DNA of 64,000 nucleotides. It comes from Streptomyces lasiicapitis. GTDB taxonomy: Bacteria > Actinomycetota > Actinomycetes > Streptomycetales > Streptomycetaceae. Both the position numbers and the translations under genes were made by a program. Below, piece by piece: positions 17,119-25,095 of the stretch. The stretch is taken from assembly GCF_014646335.1 (NCBI RefSeq), contig NZ_BMNG01000001.1:300212-364211 (forward strand). Reading direction: 5' to 3'. A model generated the notes under the pieces. That model was not told the DNA's origin. It was given only the letters and a program-made list of their open reading frames with translations, and did no database searches. How positions within the stretch are numbered: position 1 is the stretch's first letter; each line of letters opens with the position of its first letter.

Positions 17119-18846
17119 CTACTTGACCGCGACCTGGGAGACGTCGAGGACGCCCGTCCAGTCACTGATCACGACGTTCTTGATGTCCTTGCCGTACAGG
17201 CGCTTGTAGACCGGGTGGAACAGCGGCACGTTCAGGGCCTTGGCGCCGATCTTCTTGTCGAGGGCGCCCCACCTCTTGGCGGCCGCGTCATGGTCAGTCA
17301 ACTTGTTGATCGAATCAATCTCCGCATTGACCGACTTGTCATTGTGGAAGCTGGAGTTGAAGTTGTATCCATCGTTGACGATCTGACGGCCGTCGAAGAT
17401 CGGCGCCAGGAACGGACCGCCGGAGGGCCAGTCGGCACCCCAGTGGGCGAGGAACAGGCCGGGCTCGTCCTTGGCGTCGTGGACCTTGTCCTCGTAGTCG
17501 TTGTCCTCCAGGCCCTGGAGCTTGACGGTGATGCCGGCCTTCTTCAGGGCGTCCTGGAGAGCGGTGGCGATCTCCGGGCTGGTCTCGAAGTTCTTGTCGT
17601 TGGAGTGCGTGAGCGTGATGGTCAGGCCGTCCTTGTGACCGGCCTCCTTCAGGAGCTCCTTGGCCTTCTTGGCGTTGCCGGAGGCGCCCGCCGGGAAGTG
17701 GTCGAACTTCGTGTATCCGAAGGACTTCTGGTTCGGCAGGAACGTGGTCGCGGGCTCGGCGAGCGAGGAGCCGCCGGCGGCGTTGATGACGGAGGTGCGG
17801 TCGACGGCGTAGGAGATGGCCTGGCGGACCTTCGGGTCGTCGAACGGCTTCACCTTCGGGTTGAAGGCGAGGTAGTTGGTGTAGCCGAAGTGTCCGGTGC
17901 CGACCTGCGCGGCGAGCTTCTTGTCACCGCTGACCTTGGCGAGTTCGGCGGGACCGAGGTTGGTGTCGGTGGTGATCGCGGCGGCGTCGGCGCCCTGGCT
18001 CGCGGAGAGCCGCTGGTTGATGACGGACGAGTTGAGGCCGGAGCGCACGTCGATCTTGTCGGGGTAGGCCTTGCGCTCGGCGTCGGTCTTCGCGGACCAG
18101 TGCGGGTTGCGCTCCAACTGGAGCCGCTCGCCGTCGCCGCTGTTCTTGACGACCTTGTAGGGGCCGGTCGAGACCGGGTGCTCCTCGTACTTGGTGCCCT
18201 CGTCCTTGGCCTTCGGCACGGGCGCGAACGACGTCTGCGTGGCCACGTAGTCGAAGTCGCCGACGGGCTTGTTGAGGCGGAAGACGATCGTCTGGTCGTC
18301 CGGCGTCTCGACGGAGTCCAGGCCCTTCTTGTCCTTGTAGGGGCCCTGGTACTTGTCGCCGCCGATGAGCCAGTCCCGCAGGAAGGGCGCGCCGCCGGAC
18401 AGTTCGGCGGCGAACGAGCGCTCGATGCCGTACTTGATGTCCTTGGTCGTGACCGGCGAGCCGTCCTCGAACCTGACCCCCTTCTTGATCTTGTACGTCC
18501 ACACCGTGGCGTTCTCGCTCGGCTTGCCGAGGCTCTCGGCGAGGTCGGGGACGACCTTGGTGCCGGTGGCGCCGTCCTCGCGGTTGCGAGTGGTCAGGGT
18601 GCGGAAGACGAGGCTCGGTACGTTGCCGCCGCCGGAGGTGTAGAGGCGCGCCGGGTCGAAGTCGCTCTGCGGGTTGCTGTTGAGGACGGTGAGCGTGCCG
18701 CCCTGCTGCGGCTTGCCGCCGCCGCCCGCCTCGTTCTTGTCGTCCGGGCCCGCGCAGGCGGCGGCGCCGACGGACAGCACGACCAGGGTGGCGGACGCCA
18801 CTGCCACGCGACGGGATATGACGGACTTCTGACGACGCAGACGCAT
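17119..18846 (-). CDS. Oligopeptide ABC transporter substrate-binding lipoprotein
   Basis: The 575-residue family-5 solute-binding protein (SBP_bac_5) captures peptides outside the membrane. It has a lipoprotein signal ending at LSVGAAAC (Cys near residue 31), then GGTLTVLNSNPQSDFDPA and the PDLAESLGKPSENATVWTY block used for family recognition. It is the first structural gene of the importer operon. Its ATG lies about 215 nt downstream of a Cys-ending leader peptide, so supply of this transporter may respond to amino-acid (cysteine) levels. Confidence 0.93.
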   Translation of the reverse strand: MRLRRQKSVISRRVAVASATLVVLSVGAAACAGPDDKNEAGGGGKPQQGGTLTVLNSNPQSDFDPARLYTSGGGNVPSLVFRTLTTRNREDGATGTKVVPDLAESLGKPSENATVWTYKIKKGVRFEDGSPVTTKDIKYGIERSFAAELSGGAPFLRDWLIGGDKYQGPYKDKKGLDSVETPDDQTIVFRLNKPVGDFDYVATQTSFAPVPKAKDEGTKYEEHPVSTGPYKVVKNSGDGERLQLERNPHWSAKTDAERKAYPDKIDVRSGLNSSVINQRLSASQGADAAAITTDTNLGPAELAKVSGDKKLAAQVGTGHFGYTNYLAFNPKVKPFDDPKVRQAISYAVDRTSVINAAGGSSLAEPATTFLPNQKSFGYTKFDHFPAGASGNAKKAKELLKEAGHKDGLTITLTHSNDKNFETSPEIATALQDALKKAGITVKLQGLEDNDYEDKVHDAKDEPGLFLAHWGADWPSGGPFLAPIFDGRQIVNDGYNFNSSFHNDKSVNAEIDSINKLTDHDAAAKRWGALDKKIGAKALNVPLFHPVYKRLYGKDIKNVVISDWTGVLDVSQVAVK

Positions 18847-19060
18847 CGGAGTGCCTCTCGGGAAGCGAAAGAGAAAGATTCAGGGATTCGCGAGAGCCCA
18901 CCCCGGGCGACACACGCCGAATGCGGCTCAAGACCTGCTCAGGACCTGCCGCGCCCTGCCGCGCGCACCGCAGCAAGGCGGTTCGGGCACACAGCGGGGA
19001 GGAATGCGGCAGAGCCGAGAGAAAACGAAGCAGAAGCGACGCACTCGCCGGGGGCGGGCG

Positions 19061-19153
19061 TCAGCGACAGTGAATGTCGGCCACGCAGAGCGCGGTCACG
19101 CCGAACAGCGCCAGCTCAAGGGCGGCGCTCGCGGAGGCGTGACGGATCGACAT
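19061..19153 (-). CDS. Leaderless 30-residue leader peptide ending in Cys codons
   Basis: An ATG at 19153 opens a 30-codon ORF with two Cys in its last eight residues (ending ALCVADIHCR). No ribosome site precedes it. Instead a promoter with a perfect TTGACA puts the -10 box exactly 7 nt before the ATG, so the transcript should start on the A of ATG. Cys-rich leaderless uORFs that sense cysteinyl-tRNA shortage are known in actinobacteria. Here the target would be the peptide importer 215 nt downstream. Function is inferred. Confidence 0.6.
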   Translation of the reverse strand: MSIRHASASAALELALFGVTALCVADIHCR

Positions 19154-19160
19154 GCGGAGA

Positions 19161-19189
19161 AATATGGATGATGCCGCGCGGAATGTCAA
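19161..19189 (-). promoter_or_regulatory. Housekeeping-type promoter for the leader peptide and peptide importer
   Basis: Minus strand: TTGACA (19189-19184), 17-nt spacer, CATATT (19166-19161), then 7 nt to the ATG of the leader peptide. The -35 matches consensus fully and the -10 at four of six positions. Confidence 0.65.
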
Positions 19190-19210
19190 CGCGAGGCCCG
19201 GTTCGTCCCC

Positions 19211-19234
19211 CGTCCCGGTGACGGGACCGGGACG
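19211..19234 (-). terminator. Hairpin after the DUF3152 gene
   Basis: CGTCCCGGT (19211-19219) pairs with ACCGGGACG (19226-19234) around a 6-nt loop, just past the DUF3152 stop and before the importer promoter. Confidence 0.6.
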
Positions 19235-19242
19235 GGACCTGC

Positions 19243-20778
19243 TCAACTCTTCGGGAACGCCCAGGGGTTGGCCTTGCAGCGGATGCCGTCATGGTTGAGG
19301 AACTTGGTCTGCTGCTGCATGACCGGGGCGAGTTCGCCGTCGCGGCGGCAGTCGACGTGGCCGTAGCCGAGTCGGTGGCCGACCTCGTGGTTGATCAGCA
19401 TCTGCCGGTACGGGTGGATGCGGTCGCCGTAGGTCTTGGCGCCCTGCGCCCAGCGGTAGGCGTTGATCATCACGCGGTCCGTGGCGGCCGAATCGCACGA
19501 CACATTCTGCTGCCAGGTGTCGAGACCGGATTTGGCGCACCATTTCGCGGTGGTTCCCGGACTCGCCAGCGTAATGACGAAATTTGGCTTTCCGGAGGAG
19601 ATCCGCTCGAAGGTCCGGCCGCCGCCGTGCGCCCAACTCCGGCCGTCGTTCAGGGTTTTCTGCACGGCCTGCGCGAACAGGGTGCCGTCCAGGCCCATAC
19701 CCTTCTCGACGTCGACGCGGTAGCGGAATTTCTGCCCCTTGCCGGGCGCCTTGTCGAATCCGCGGACCGCGTCGAATTTCCCGGCCGCGGTGAGTTTCGC
19801 GTCCAGCGGGTACTTCTTGCCCATTTTCTGGTCGTACGTCGCCGGGGCCGCGGGCGCGGACTTGGACGGCGCGGGGCGGTTGTCCGAGCGGGACGCCTCG
19901 GAGCCCTGGCCGTCGCGGCTCTCGCCCTTCTCCGCGGCGCGCGCGGGCGATCCGTCGTCCTTGGACCCGTCGGTGACCTGACCGGCCACGACGACGGCGA
20001 GGACGGTGGTGACGGCGGCCGCGGCGATGCCGGTGACGGTGCGGCCGCGGTTCCTCTCGCGTTTCCGGGCGGCGCCGGCTTCGGACCGGCCGTCGTCGCC
20101 GTACGACCCGTCGTCGTCGAAGTCGTCGCCGTCGTCGCCGTCGTTCCCGCCACCGCCGGGCCCGTCCGTGTCCCAGGTCGTGACGGACTCGTACGGATCG
20201 CGCGGGGGCGTGCGCCGCGTGGCGGCCGCTCCGCCGGCGAACACATCTGTGTCGTCCAGGTCGTCGAGCGCGTCGGCGCCGAACGCGTCGACGTAGTCCC
20301 GCCGGGGCCCGGGAGCCACGCTCCCGCGCTGCTGCGGCGGCACGACGCCGTACCCAGCGCCCATCCGGGGCCCGGCCCCGGTGCCCCCGACCTCACCCCA
20401 GCCGCCCCCGGCCTCCCGCTGCTCGGGGTGACCACCACGGACGTGCGGGACGCCGTGCGACGGGGTGTGCTGAGGGAAGCCGTGCGGGGGTGTGTGCTGC
20501 GGGACGCCGTGCGGGGGTGTTTGTTGGGGAACCCCGTGCGGAGGCGTGTGCTGGGGAATGCCGTGCGGCGGCGTCTGCTGCGGGACCCCGCCCGGCGGAG
20601 TCGCCTGCGGTACGCCGTGGGCGGGTGTGGCGTCCGGCGCGCCGGGACCGCGCCTGCGTCGGCCGGGGCCGGGGGCGGCGCCCTTGGGCTGCGCCTTCGC
20701 GGCACCGGCCTGCTGTATACCGGAGGTGCTGGTGGTGTCCGAGGTATCTGCCGGGCCCCGGCGGCTATGACGTCCCAC
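19243..20778 (-). CDS. DUF3152 membrane-anchored protein with metzincin-like zinc motif
   Basis: The 511-residue protein has a long disordered N-terminus with nine-residue HGVPQ-type repeats, an acidic stretch, a basic patch (RKRERNRGR) before one membrane helix near residue 250, and an extracellular C-terminal DUF3152 domain. That domain contains HEVGHRLGYGH, which fits the metzincin signature HExxHxxGxxH, followed by GELAPVMQQQ, a plausible Met-turn. I therefore infer a membrane-anchored zinc peptidase facing outwards; no activity is known to me for this family. The GTG start has TGAGG upstream. It lies 8 nt after the hydrolase gene and probably shares its transcript. Confidence 0.85.
   Translation of the reverse strand: MGRHSRRGPADTSDTTSTSGIQQAGAAKAQPKGAAPGPGRRRRGPGAPDATPAHGVPQATPPGGVPQQTPPHGIPQHTPPHGVPQQTPPHGVPQHTPPHGFPQHTPSHGVPHVRGGHPEQREAGGGWGEVGGTGAGPRMGAGYGVVPPQQRGSVAPGPRRDYVDAFGADALDDLDDTDVFAGGAAATRRTPPRDPYESVTTWDTDGPGGGGNDGDDGDDFDDDGSYGDDGRSEAGAARKRERNRGRTVTGIAAAAVTTVLAVVVAGQVTDGSKDDGSPARAAEKGESRDGQGSEASRSDNRPAPSKSAPAAPATYDQKMGKKYPLDAKLTAAGKFDAVRGFDKAPGKGQKFRYRVDVEKGMGLDGTLFAQAVQKTLNDGRSWAHGGGRTFERISSGKPNFVITLASPGTTAKWCAKSGLDTWQQNVSCDSAATDRVMINAYRWAQGAKTYGDRIHPYRQMLINHEVGHRLGYGHVDCRRDGELAPVMQQQTKFLNHDGIRCKANPWAFPKS
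20443..20622 (-). repeat. Tandem repeats coding HGVPQxTPP units
   Basis: About six and a half 27-nt units in the DUF3152 gene (residues 53-111) encode HGVPQQTPP, HGIPQHTPP and similar. Third positions vary little, so the array is probably recent. Confidence 0.8.
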
Positions 20779-20786
20779 GCCGCGCC

Positions 20787-21902
20787 TCAGCTCCTCGAAC
20801 CGGAATCGTGGTGGTCACTCACAGCGCCACGATCGCGCACAGTACGCGGATCACTCAACACATCCGGCTCCGACACCTCATCTGTATCAGCCACGACATC
20901 GGACTCGGCTTCGCCCACAGGGGCGGCCAGGGGATCGGCCACGGCCAACTCCCCTGCGTCGGCGAGCAGTTCACGGATCGCGGCGGCGACCGTCTGCGGG
21001 TACTCCATCATCGCCACGTGTCCCGCGTCCCTCAGCGTGAGCAGCCGCGAGTCACGGAAGGCCGCGGCCGCCTTGCGCGCCATGCGGTACGACACGAGCA
21101 GGTCCCGGCCGCCGTACACAAGGAGCGTCGGCGCGAGCACCCGCTCCGCCTGCCGCCACAGACCGTGCTGACCGCCCAGCGTGTACGCGTTCACGATGCC
21201 GCGCGCCGACCGCGCCATCGCGTCCCAGAAGTACGGCAGCGCGAGCCGCCGCTCCATCTCGCGCACCGCGGCCCGGAACCCCTCGGGCGTGACCCGCGCC
21301 GGATCGCCGTAACAAAGACCGAGCACGCCACGGACCCGCTGCTCGGCCGACCACTCCTTGGTGAGCCGGTTGAACAGGCCCACGACGCCGGGCACCGCGA
21401 GCAGCCCCGTCGGCACCGCCGTGCGCTGCACCCGCAGCTCCGGCAGCGCGGGCGAGATCAGCGTGAGCGTGCGCACCAGGTCGGGCCGGACCGCGGCGAC
21501 GCGCGTCGACACGGCGCCGCCCATCGAATTGGCCACCAGATGCACGGGGCCGCGCCCGCTGGCGTCGAGATAACGGATGACCGCGCGCGCGTGCCCGGTC
21601 ACCGAGTAGTCGCCGTCGTCCGGTGGCGGCGAGTCGCCGAAGCCGGGCAGGTCGAGCGCCGCGCAGTCCACGACGTCCTCGAGCAGCGGCATCAGCGCCG
21701 ACCAGTTCTGCGAGGAGCCGCCGAGCCCGTGCACGTACAGCGCGGGCGGCAGGCCGGAGCGCGTCGAGGGCCGCGAGCGCACGTTCAGCGTGAGCCCGGG
21801 AAGGGCGACCGAGTCGAGCCGCTCGCCCTCGGCGACGGCGACGGCGCCCGGCTTGGGGGCGGCGACAGCGGCCAGCACATCCGGCAACTCGGTCGAAGAC
21901 AT
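20787..21902 (-). CDS. Alpha/beta hydrolase
   Basis: The 371-residue intracellular hydrolase has HGLGGSSQNW (oxyanion loop) near residue 75, nucleophile elbow ANSMGG, Asp in YGGRDLLV and His in AGHVAMM. The C-terminal 50 residues are acidic and low in complexity. Substrate is unknown. The ATG has no ribosome site, but TAACAT lies 7 nt upstream, so the gene is probably translated from a leaderless mRNA. It is followed at 8 nt by the DUF3152 gene. Divergent from the small acidic-protein gene at 22029. Confidence 0.85.
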   Translation of the reverse strand: MSSTELPDVLAAVAAPKPGAVAVAEGERLDSVALPGLTLNVRSRPSTRSGLPPALYVHGLGGSSQNWSALMPLLEDVVDCAALDLPGFGDSPPPDDGDYSVTGHARAVIRYLDASGRGPVHLVANSMGGAVSTRVAAVRPDLVRTLTLISPALPELRVQRTAVPTGLLAVPGVVGLFNRLTKEWSAEQRVRGVLGLCYGDPARVTPEGFRAAVREMERRLALPYFWDAMARSARGIVNAYTLGGQHGLWRQAERVLAPTLLVYGGRDLLVSYRMARKAAAAFRDSRLLTLRDAGHVAMMEYPQTVAAAIRELLADAGELAVADPLAAPVGEAESDVVADTDEVSEPDVLSDPRTVRDRGAVSDHHDSGSRS

Positions 21903-21909
21903 GCGGGCA

Positions 21910-21915
21910 ATGTTA
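21910..21915 (-). promoter_or_regulatory. -10 box for leaderless hydrolase transcript
   Basis: TAACAT on the minus strand lies exactly 7 nt before the ATG at 21902. No Shine-Dalgarno is present. The -35 region is weak. Confidence 0.45.
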
Positions 21916-22028
21916 CGAGACGATCACGCGTGGGATCGCGTGTTCGGCATCACAGATCCCGTACGGATCGCGTAGCGGCCCGCGCGGGTCTTCCCTAGGC
22001 TCGTAAGGAAGAGAGCCGAGGAGTCCAC

Positions 22029-22250
22029 ATGAGCGTCGACCCGAGCGACCCCGAGACCTTCCAGGCCGAAGAGAGCGAGACGGAAGAGAGCGGCCCGGAG
22101 ACCCCGGAGGCCGACTCAGCGGAACAGCACACCGACCTCGCACCGGAGGAGGACGACTCCCTCAAGGACGCCGACCCGGACGTCGCCAACGAGGCCGACC
22201 TGGCCGAGCAGGCCCGCGTGGTGCCCCTCGACGAGGACGACTATCGCTGA
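22029..22250 (+). CDS. Small acidic conserved protein
   Basis: This 73-residue, very acidic protein (many Glu/Asp, ending PLDEDDYR) has no recognised domain, signal or membrane segment. It is likely disordered. A GAGGAG ribosome site precedes the ATG, and TAGGCT at 21996-22001 could be its -10 box. Similar small acidic ORFs occur at this position in streptomycetes as far as I recall. Function unknown. Confidence 0.75.
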   Translation: MSVDPSDPETFQAEESETEESGPETPEADSAEQHTDLAPEEDDSLKDADPDVANEADLAEQARVVPLDEDDYR

Positions 22251-22421
22251 CCCGGCGTACGCGCCCGGATCGCTGCTGCCCGCGTTCGCCCCATTACGTA
22301 CGGCTTCCACGGGCATCCAGTCCGTGAAATTCTGCGCTCGCACCGCGCACATCACAGTTACCGAAAAGTACGATGGCGTCGCGGCGCACACCGCAGCACA
22401 AGGACGACTTTGGGAGGCGGC

Positions 22422-23063
22422 GTGACAGCCATCGAGCAGACAGAGGCGGCGCGCCCGCGGGGCACACGCCTGCCGCGCCGTGCCCGACGCAATCAGCTTC
22501 TGGGCGCGGCCCAGGAGGTCTTCGTGGCCCAGGGGTACCACGCGGCGGCCATGGACGACATCGCCGAGCGGGCGGGCGTCAGCAAGCCGGTGCTGTACCA
22601 GCACTTCCCGGGCAAGCTCGACCTCTATCTCGCGCTGCTCGACCAGCACTGCGAGAACCTCCTCCAGGCGGTCCGCGCGGCCCTCGCGTCGACGTCGGAC
22701 AACAAACTGCGCGTGGCGGCCACGATGGACGCCTATTTCGGGTACGTCGAGGACGACGGCGGCGCGTTCCGCCTCGTCTTCGAGTCGGACCTGACGAACG
22801 AGCCCGCGGTCCGCGAGCGCGTGGACAAGGTCACCCTGGAGTGCGCGGACGCGATCTGCGAGGTCATCGCGGAGGACACCGGCCTGTCCAAGGCCGAGTC
22901 GATGCTGCTTGCCTCCGGCCTCGGCGGCCTCGCCCAGGTCGTCGCGCGCTACTGGCTGCACAGCGACGGCGGCGTACCCCGCGAGAAGGCGGTGCAGCTG
23001 CTCACCTCACTGGCCTGGCGCGGTATCGCCGGCTTCCCGCTGCACGGCGCCGAAGGTCACTGA
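22422..23063 (+). CDS. TetR-family transcriptional regulator
   Basis: The 213-residue protein has an N-terminal TetR helix-turn-helix (LLGAAQEVFVAQGYHAAAMDD, then ISKPVLYQHFPGKLDLYLALL variant VSKPVLYQHF) and a C-terminal ligand-binding half resembling the TetR_C_33 group. I start it at GTG 22422 because GGGAGG lies 4 nt before it; an in-frame TTG at 22410 overlaps that ribosome site. It may regulate itself or neighbours; no clear palindrome was found beside it. Confidence 0.92.
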   Translation: MTAIEQTEAARPRGTRLPRRARRNQLLGAAQEVFVAQGYHAAAMDDIAERAGVSKPVLYQHFPGKLDLYLALLDQHCENLLQAVRAALASTSDNKLRVAATMDAYFGYVEDDGGAFRLVFESDLTNEPAVRERVDKVTLECADAICEVIAEDTGLSKAESMLLASGLGGLAQVVARYWLHSDGGVPREKAVQLLTSLAWRGIAGFPLHGAEGH

Positions 23064-23184
23064 GCGCGCCGTGTTCGCTCCTGGCGTGCACGGCCGGAGC
23101 CGTTCCCGTCGCCTCTCCGGGCTAATCTGTGCTGGGTACGGCGCGGGCGGCCGCGCACATCACTGACCGTCGGAGGGACAAAGC

Positions 23185-23412
23185 GTGGAGGTCAAGATCG
23201 GCGTGCAGCACGCGCCTCGCGAGATCGTTCTGGAGAGCGGTCAGAGCGTCGAGGAGGTCGAGAGCGCGGTGGCCGACGCCCTCTCGGGCAAGGCCAAGCT
23301 GCTGGCTCTGGCGGACGACAAGGGCCGCAAGGTCCTGGTGCCCGCCGACCGCCTCGCGTACGTGGAGATCGGCGAGCCGACCGTGCGCAAGGTGGGCTTC
23401 GGCGCGCTGTAG
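23185..23412 (+). CDS. DUF3107 family protein
   Basis: The 75-residue protein matches DUF3107 along its whole length (MEVKIGVQHAPREIVLESGQ ... VEIGEPTVRKVGFGAL). The family is conserved across actinobacteria and has an ATP-synthase-epsilon-like small beta fold as far as I know; its function is not established. GTG start with GGAGGG 8 nt upstream. TAATCT at about 23113 may be the -10 box. A strong terminator follows. Confidence 0.92.
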   Translation: MEVKIGVQHAPREIVLESGQSVEEVESAVADALSGKAKLLALADDKGRKVLVPADRLAYVEIGEPTVRKVGFGAL

Positions 23413-23436
23413 GACCGCGCACGCTCAAGCACAGGG

Positions 23437-23470
23437 GAACGGCCCGGTGGCGACTGCCACCGGGCCGTTC
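23437..23470 (+). terminator. Perfect 15-bp hairpin after DUF3107 gene
   Basis: Bases 23437-23451 and 23456-23470 are perfectly complementary (GAACGGCCCGGTGGC type arms) around the loop GACT. Confidence 0.9.
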
Positions 23471-23617
23471 CGTATGTATGGCCGTACTCGTGAACGCGTG
23501 GTGCCGCGCTCCTCAACACACCCCCGGACGCCGGTGCGTGGAGGATTGCGTTCCGACGGGCGGGGGTAAGACCGGCTACGACCGTTTTGCACCTGGCCAC
23601 GAGGGAGGGAACACACC

Positions 23618-23887
23618 GTGATCCTCGAAGCGCTCGGCTCCGCACTCATCGGCCTCGCCCTGGCCTGGGCGACGGCCCGCCGTCTGCCCCACCGGCTGCC
23701 CGCACGGACGCTGGTGCTCGCGACCGGGACCGGCGGAGCGCTGATCGGAGCGTTCATCACGCACATGGCACTGGGCTCGGGCCACACCCCCGCGACCCTC
23801 GTCGGCGCCCTCGCCGTCTCGGCCGCGCTGCAGTCCCTGCTGCTCCGCCCCACCCGCCGCCTGCACCGCCGCCAGGTACCCGCATAG
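23618..23887 (+). CDS. Small membrane protein
   Basis: The 89-residue protein has two to three hydrophobic helices (ALIGLALAWATARRL, then GTGGALIGAFITHMALGSG and TLVGALAVSAALQSLLL) and a basic C-terminus. GTG start with GAGGGAGGG upstream. I recognise no family. It converges on the ferritin-like gene. Confidence 0.75.
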   Translation: MILEALGSALIGLALAWATARRLPHRLPARTLVLATGTGGALIGAFITHMALGSGHTPATLVGALAVSAALQSLLLRPTRRLHRRQVPA

Positions 23888-23935
23888 GGCCCCTGGCGGT
23901 GGTCCGGGGAAGCCAAGCCCGAGCGCCCCAGAGGG

Positions 23936-24709
23936 CTAGGCCGCCAGGCCCAGCGCGGCCATCCGCTTGGTGTGCGCCTCGGTGATCCGGGAGAACATCC
24001 GCCCGACCTCCGCGAGGTCGAAGCCGTCCGCGACGCCGCCGACCAGCATGGTCGACAGCGCGTCCCGGTCGGCGACCACGCGCTGCGACTGCGACAGCGC
24101 CTCGCCCATGAGCCGCCGCGCCCACAGCGCGAGCCGCCCGCCGACCCGCGGATCGGCGTCGATCGCGGCCCGCACCTTCTCCACGGCGAAGCTGGCGTGC
24201 CCGGTGTCGTCGAGGACACCGAGGACGAGCTGACGCGTGTCCACGTCGAGCCGCGCCGCGACCTCGCGGTAGAAGTCACTGGCGATCGAGTCGCCGACGT
24301 ACGCCTTGACCAGGCCCTCGAGCCAGTCGGACGGCGCCGTCTGCTTGTGGAAGCCGTCGAGCGCCTCGACGAACGGCTCCATCGCCTCCGTCGGCTCCTG
24401 CCCGACCGCCGCGAGCCGGTCCCGCAACTGCTCGAAGTGGTGGAACTCGGCGGACGCCATCTTCGCCAGCTCCGCCTTGTCGGCGAGCGTCGGCGCCAGC
24501 TTCGCGTCCTCCGCGAGCCGCTCGAACGCCGCGAGCTCGCCGTACGCGAGCGCGCCGAGGAGGTCCACGACGGCGGCGCGGTACTGCGGCTCGGCGGAAG
24601 CTTTCACCCAGGTCTGTGCGGCGACCCCGGTGGGGGTCTCGGCGCCTTCGGCGGATTCTGCGGATTCGGGAGTTTCGGGGGGCTGCGCGGCGGTGTCAGG
24701 CGTCTCCAT
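23936..24709 (-). CDS. Ferritin-like fold protein (MiaE/hydroxylase-like)
   Basis: The 257-residue helical protein carries di-iron-type motifs: Glu in YGELAAFERLAED, then EFHHFEQLRDRL, and later DDTGHASFAVEKVRAA. These resemble the tRNA hydroxylase MiaE and ferritin-like actinobacterial proteins. Substrate is unknown. The ATG at 24709 is chosen because homology begins soon after a Pro/Glu/Thr-rich segment; the ORF upstream has no conserved content. Divergent from the DEAD-box helicase. Confidence 0.8.
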   Translation of the reverse strand: METPDTAAQPPETPESAESAEGAETPTGVAAQTWVKASAEPQYRAAVVDLLGALAYGELAAFERLAEDAKLAPTLADKAELAKMASAEFHHFEQLRDRLAAVGQEPTEAMEPFVEALDGFHKQTAPSDWLEGLVKAYVGDSIASDFYREVAARLDVDTRQLVLGVLDDTGHASFAVEKVRAAIDADPRVGGRLALWARRLMGEALSQSQRVVADRDALSTMLVGGVADGFDLAEVGRMFSRITEAHTKRMAALGLAA

Positions 24710-24827
24710 GAAGCGCACAATAGCCCGCCTGCCGTAGGGCGTAAGGGCCTGGTCAGCCACTGTGACGACCACGACGTGACGAAATCGCCGGACACGCATG
24801 CGAGATTCCGGGGTACAGTGGTAATGC

Positions 24828-24849
24828 GCCCGCCGAATATTCGACGGGC
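24828..24849. promoter_or_regulatory. 22-bp palindrome with GAATATTC core in the helicase leader
   Basis: GCCCG-C-CGAATATTCG-A-CGGGC is symmetric except for one position on each side. A -10-like TACAGT lies at 24814-24819, so the palindrome falls just after the likely transcription start of the helicase gene. It could be a repressor site or an RNA hairpin. The remaining ~250 nt to the helicase start form a long leader with nothing else recognisable. Confidence 0.4.
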
Positions 24850-25095
24850 CGCATGAATGAGGATGCCCGGTCGGTGGCCCGATCGGCTCCGACCAGACAG
24901 CCCTCCAGGGCGGTGCGCACCGTGCGTACGGCATGCGGAGGGACCCCCTCAGCGGTGTGAGCGCTCGAGCGTCGGCAGTGGTCCCGTGCCACCCGGCTCG
25001 CCCGGCTCGTTCCCCATTAGGCGGCCGGCAGTCCCCGGCACGGTCACGACCCCCAGCGTTCGCCTCGCGCCGCGTCTCACAGAAGAGGCATTGCC

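Noticed and set aside
22410..22421. TTG 22410 as TetR start
   Set aside because: It lies within the ribosome site GGGAGG that serves GTG 22422.
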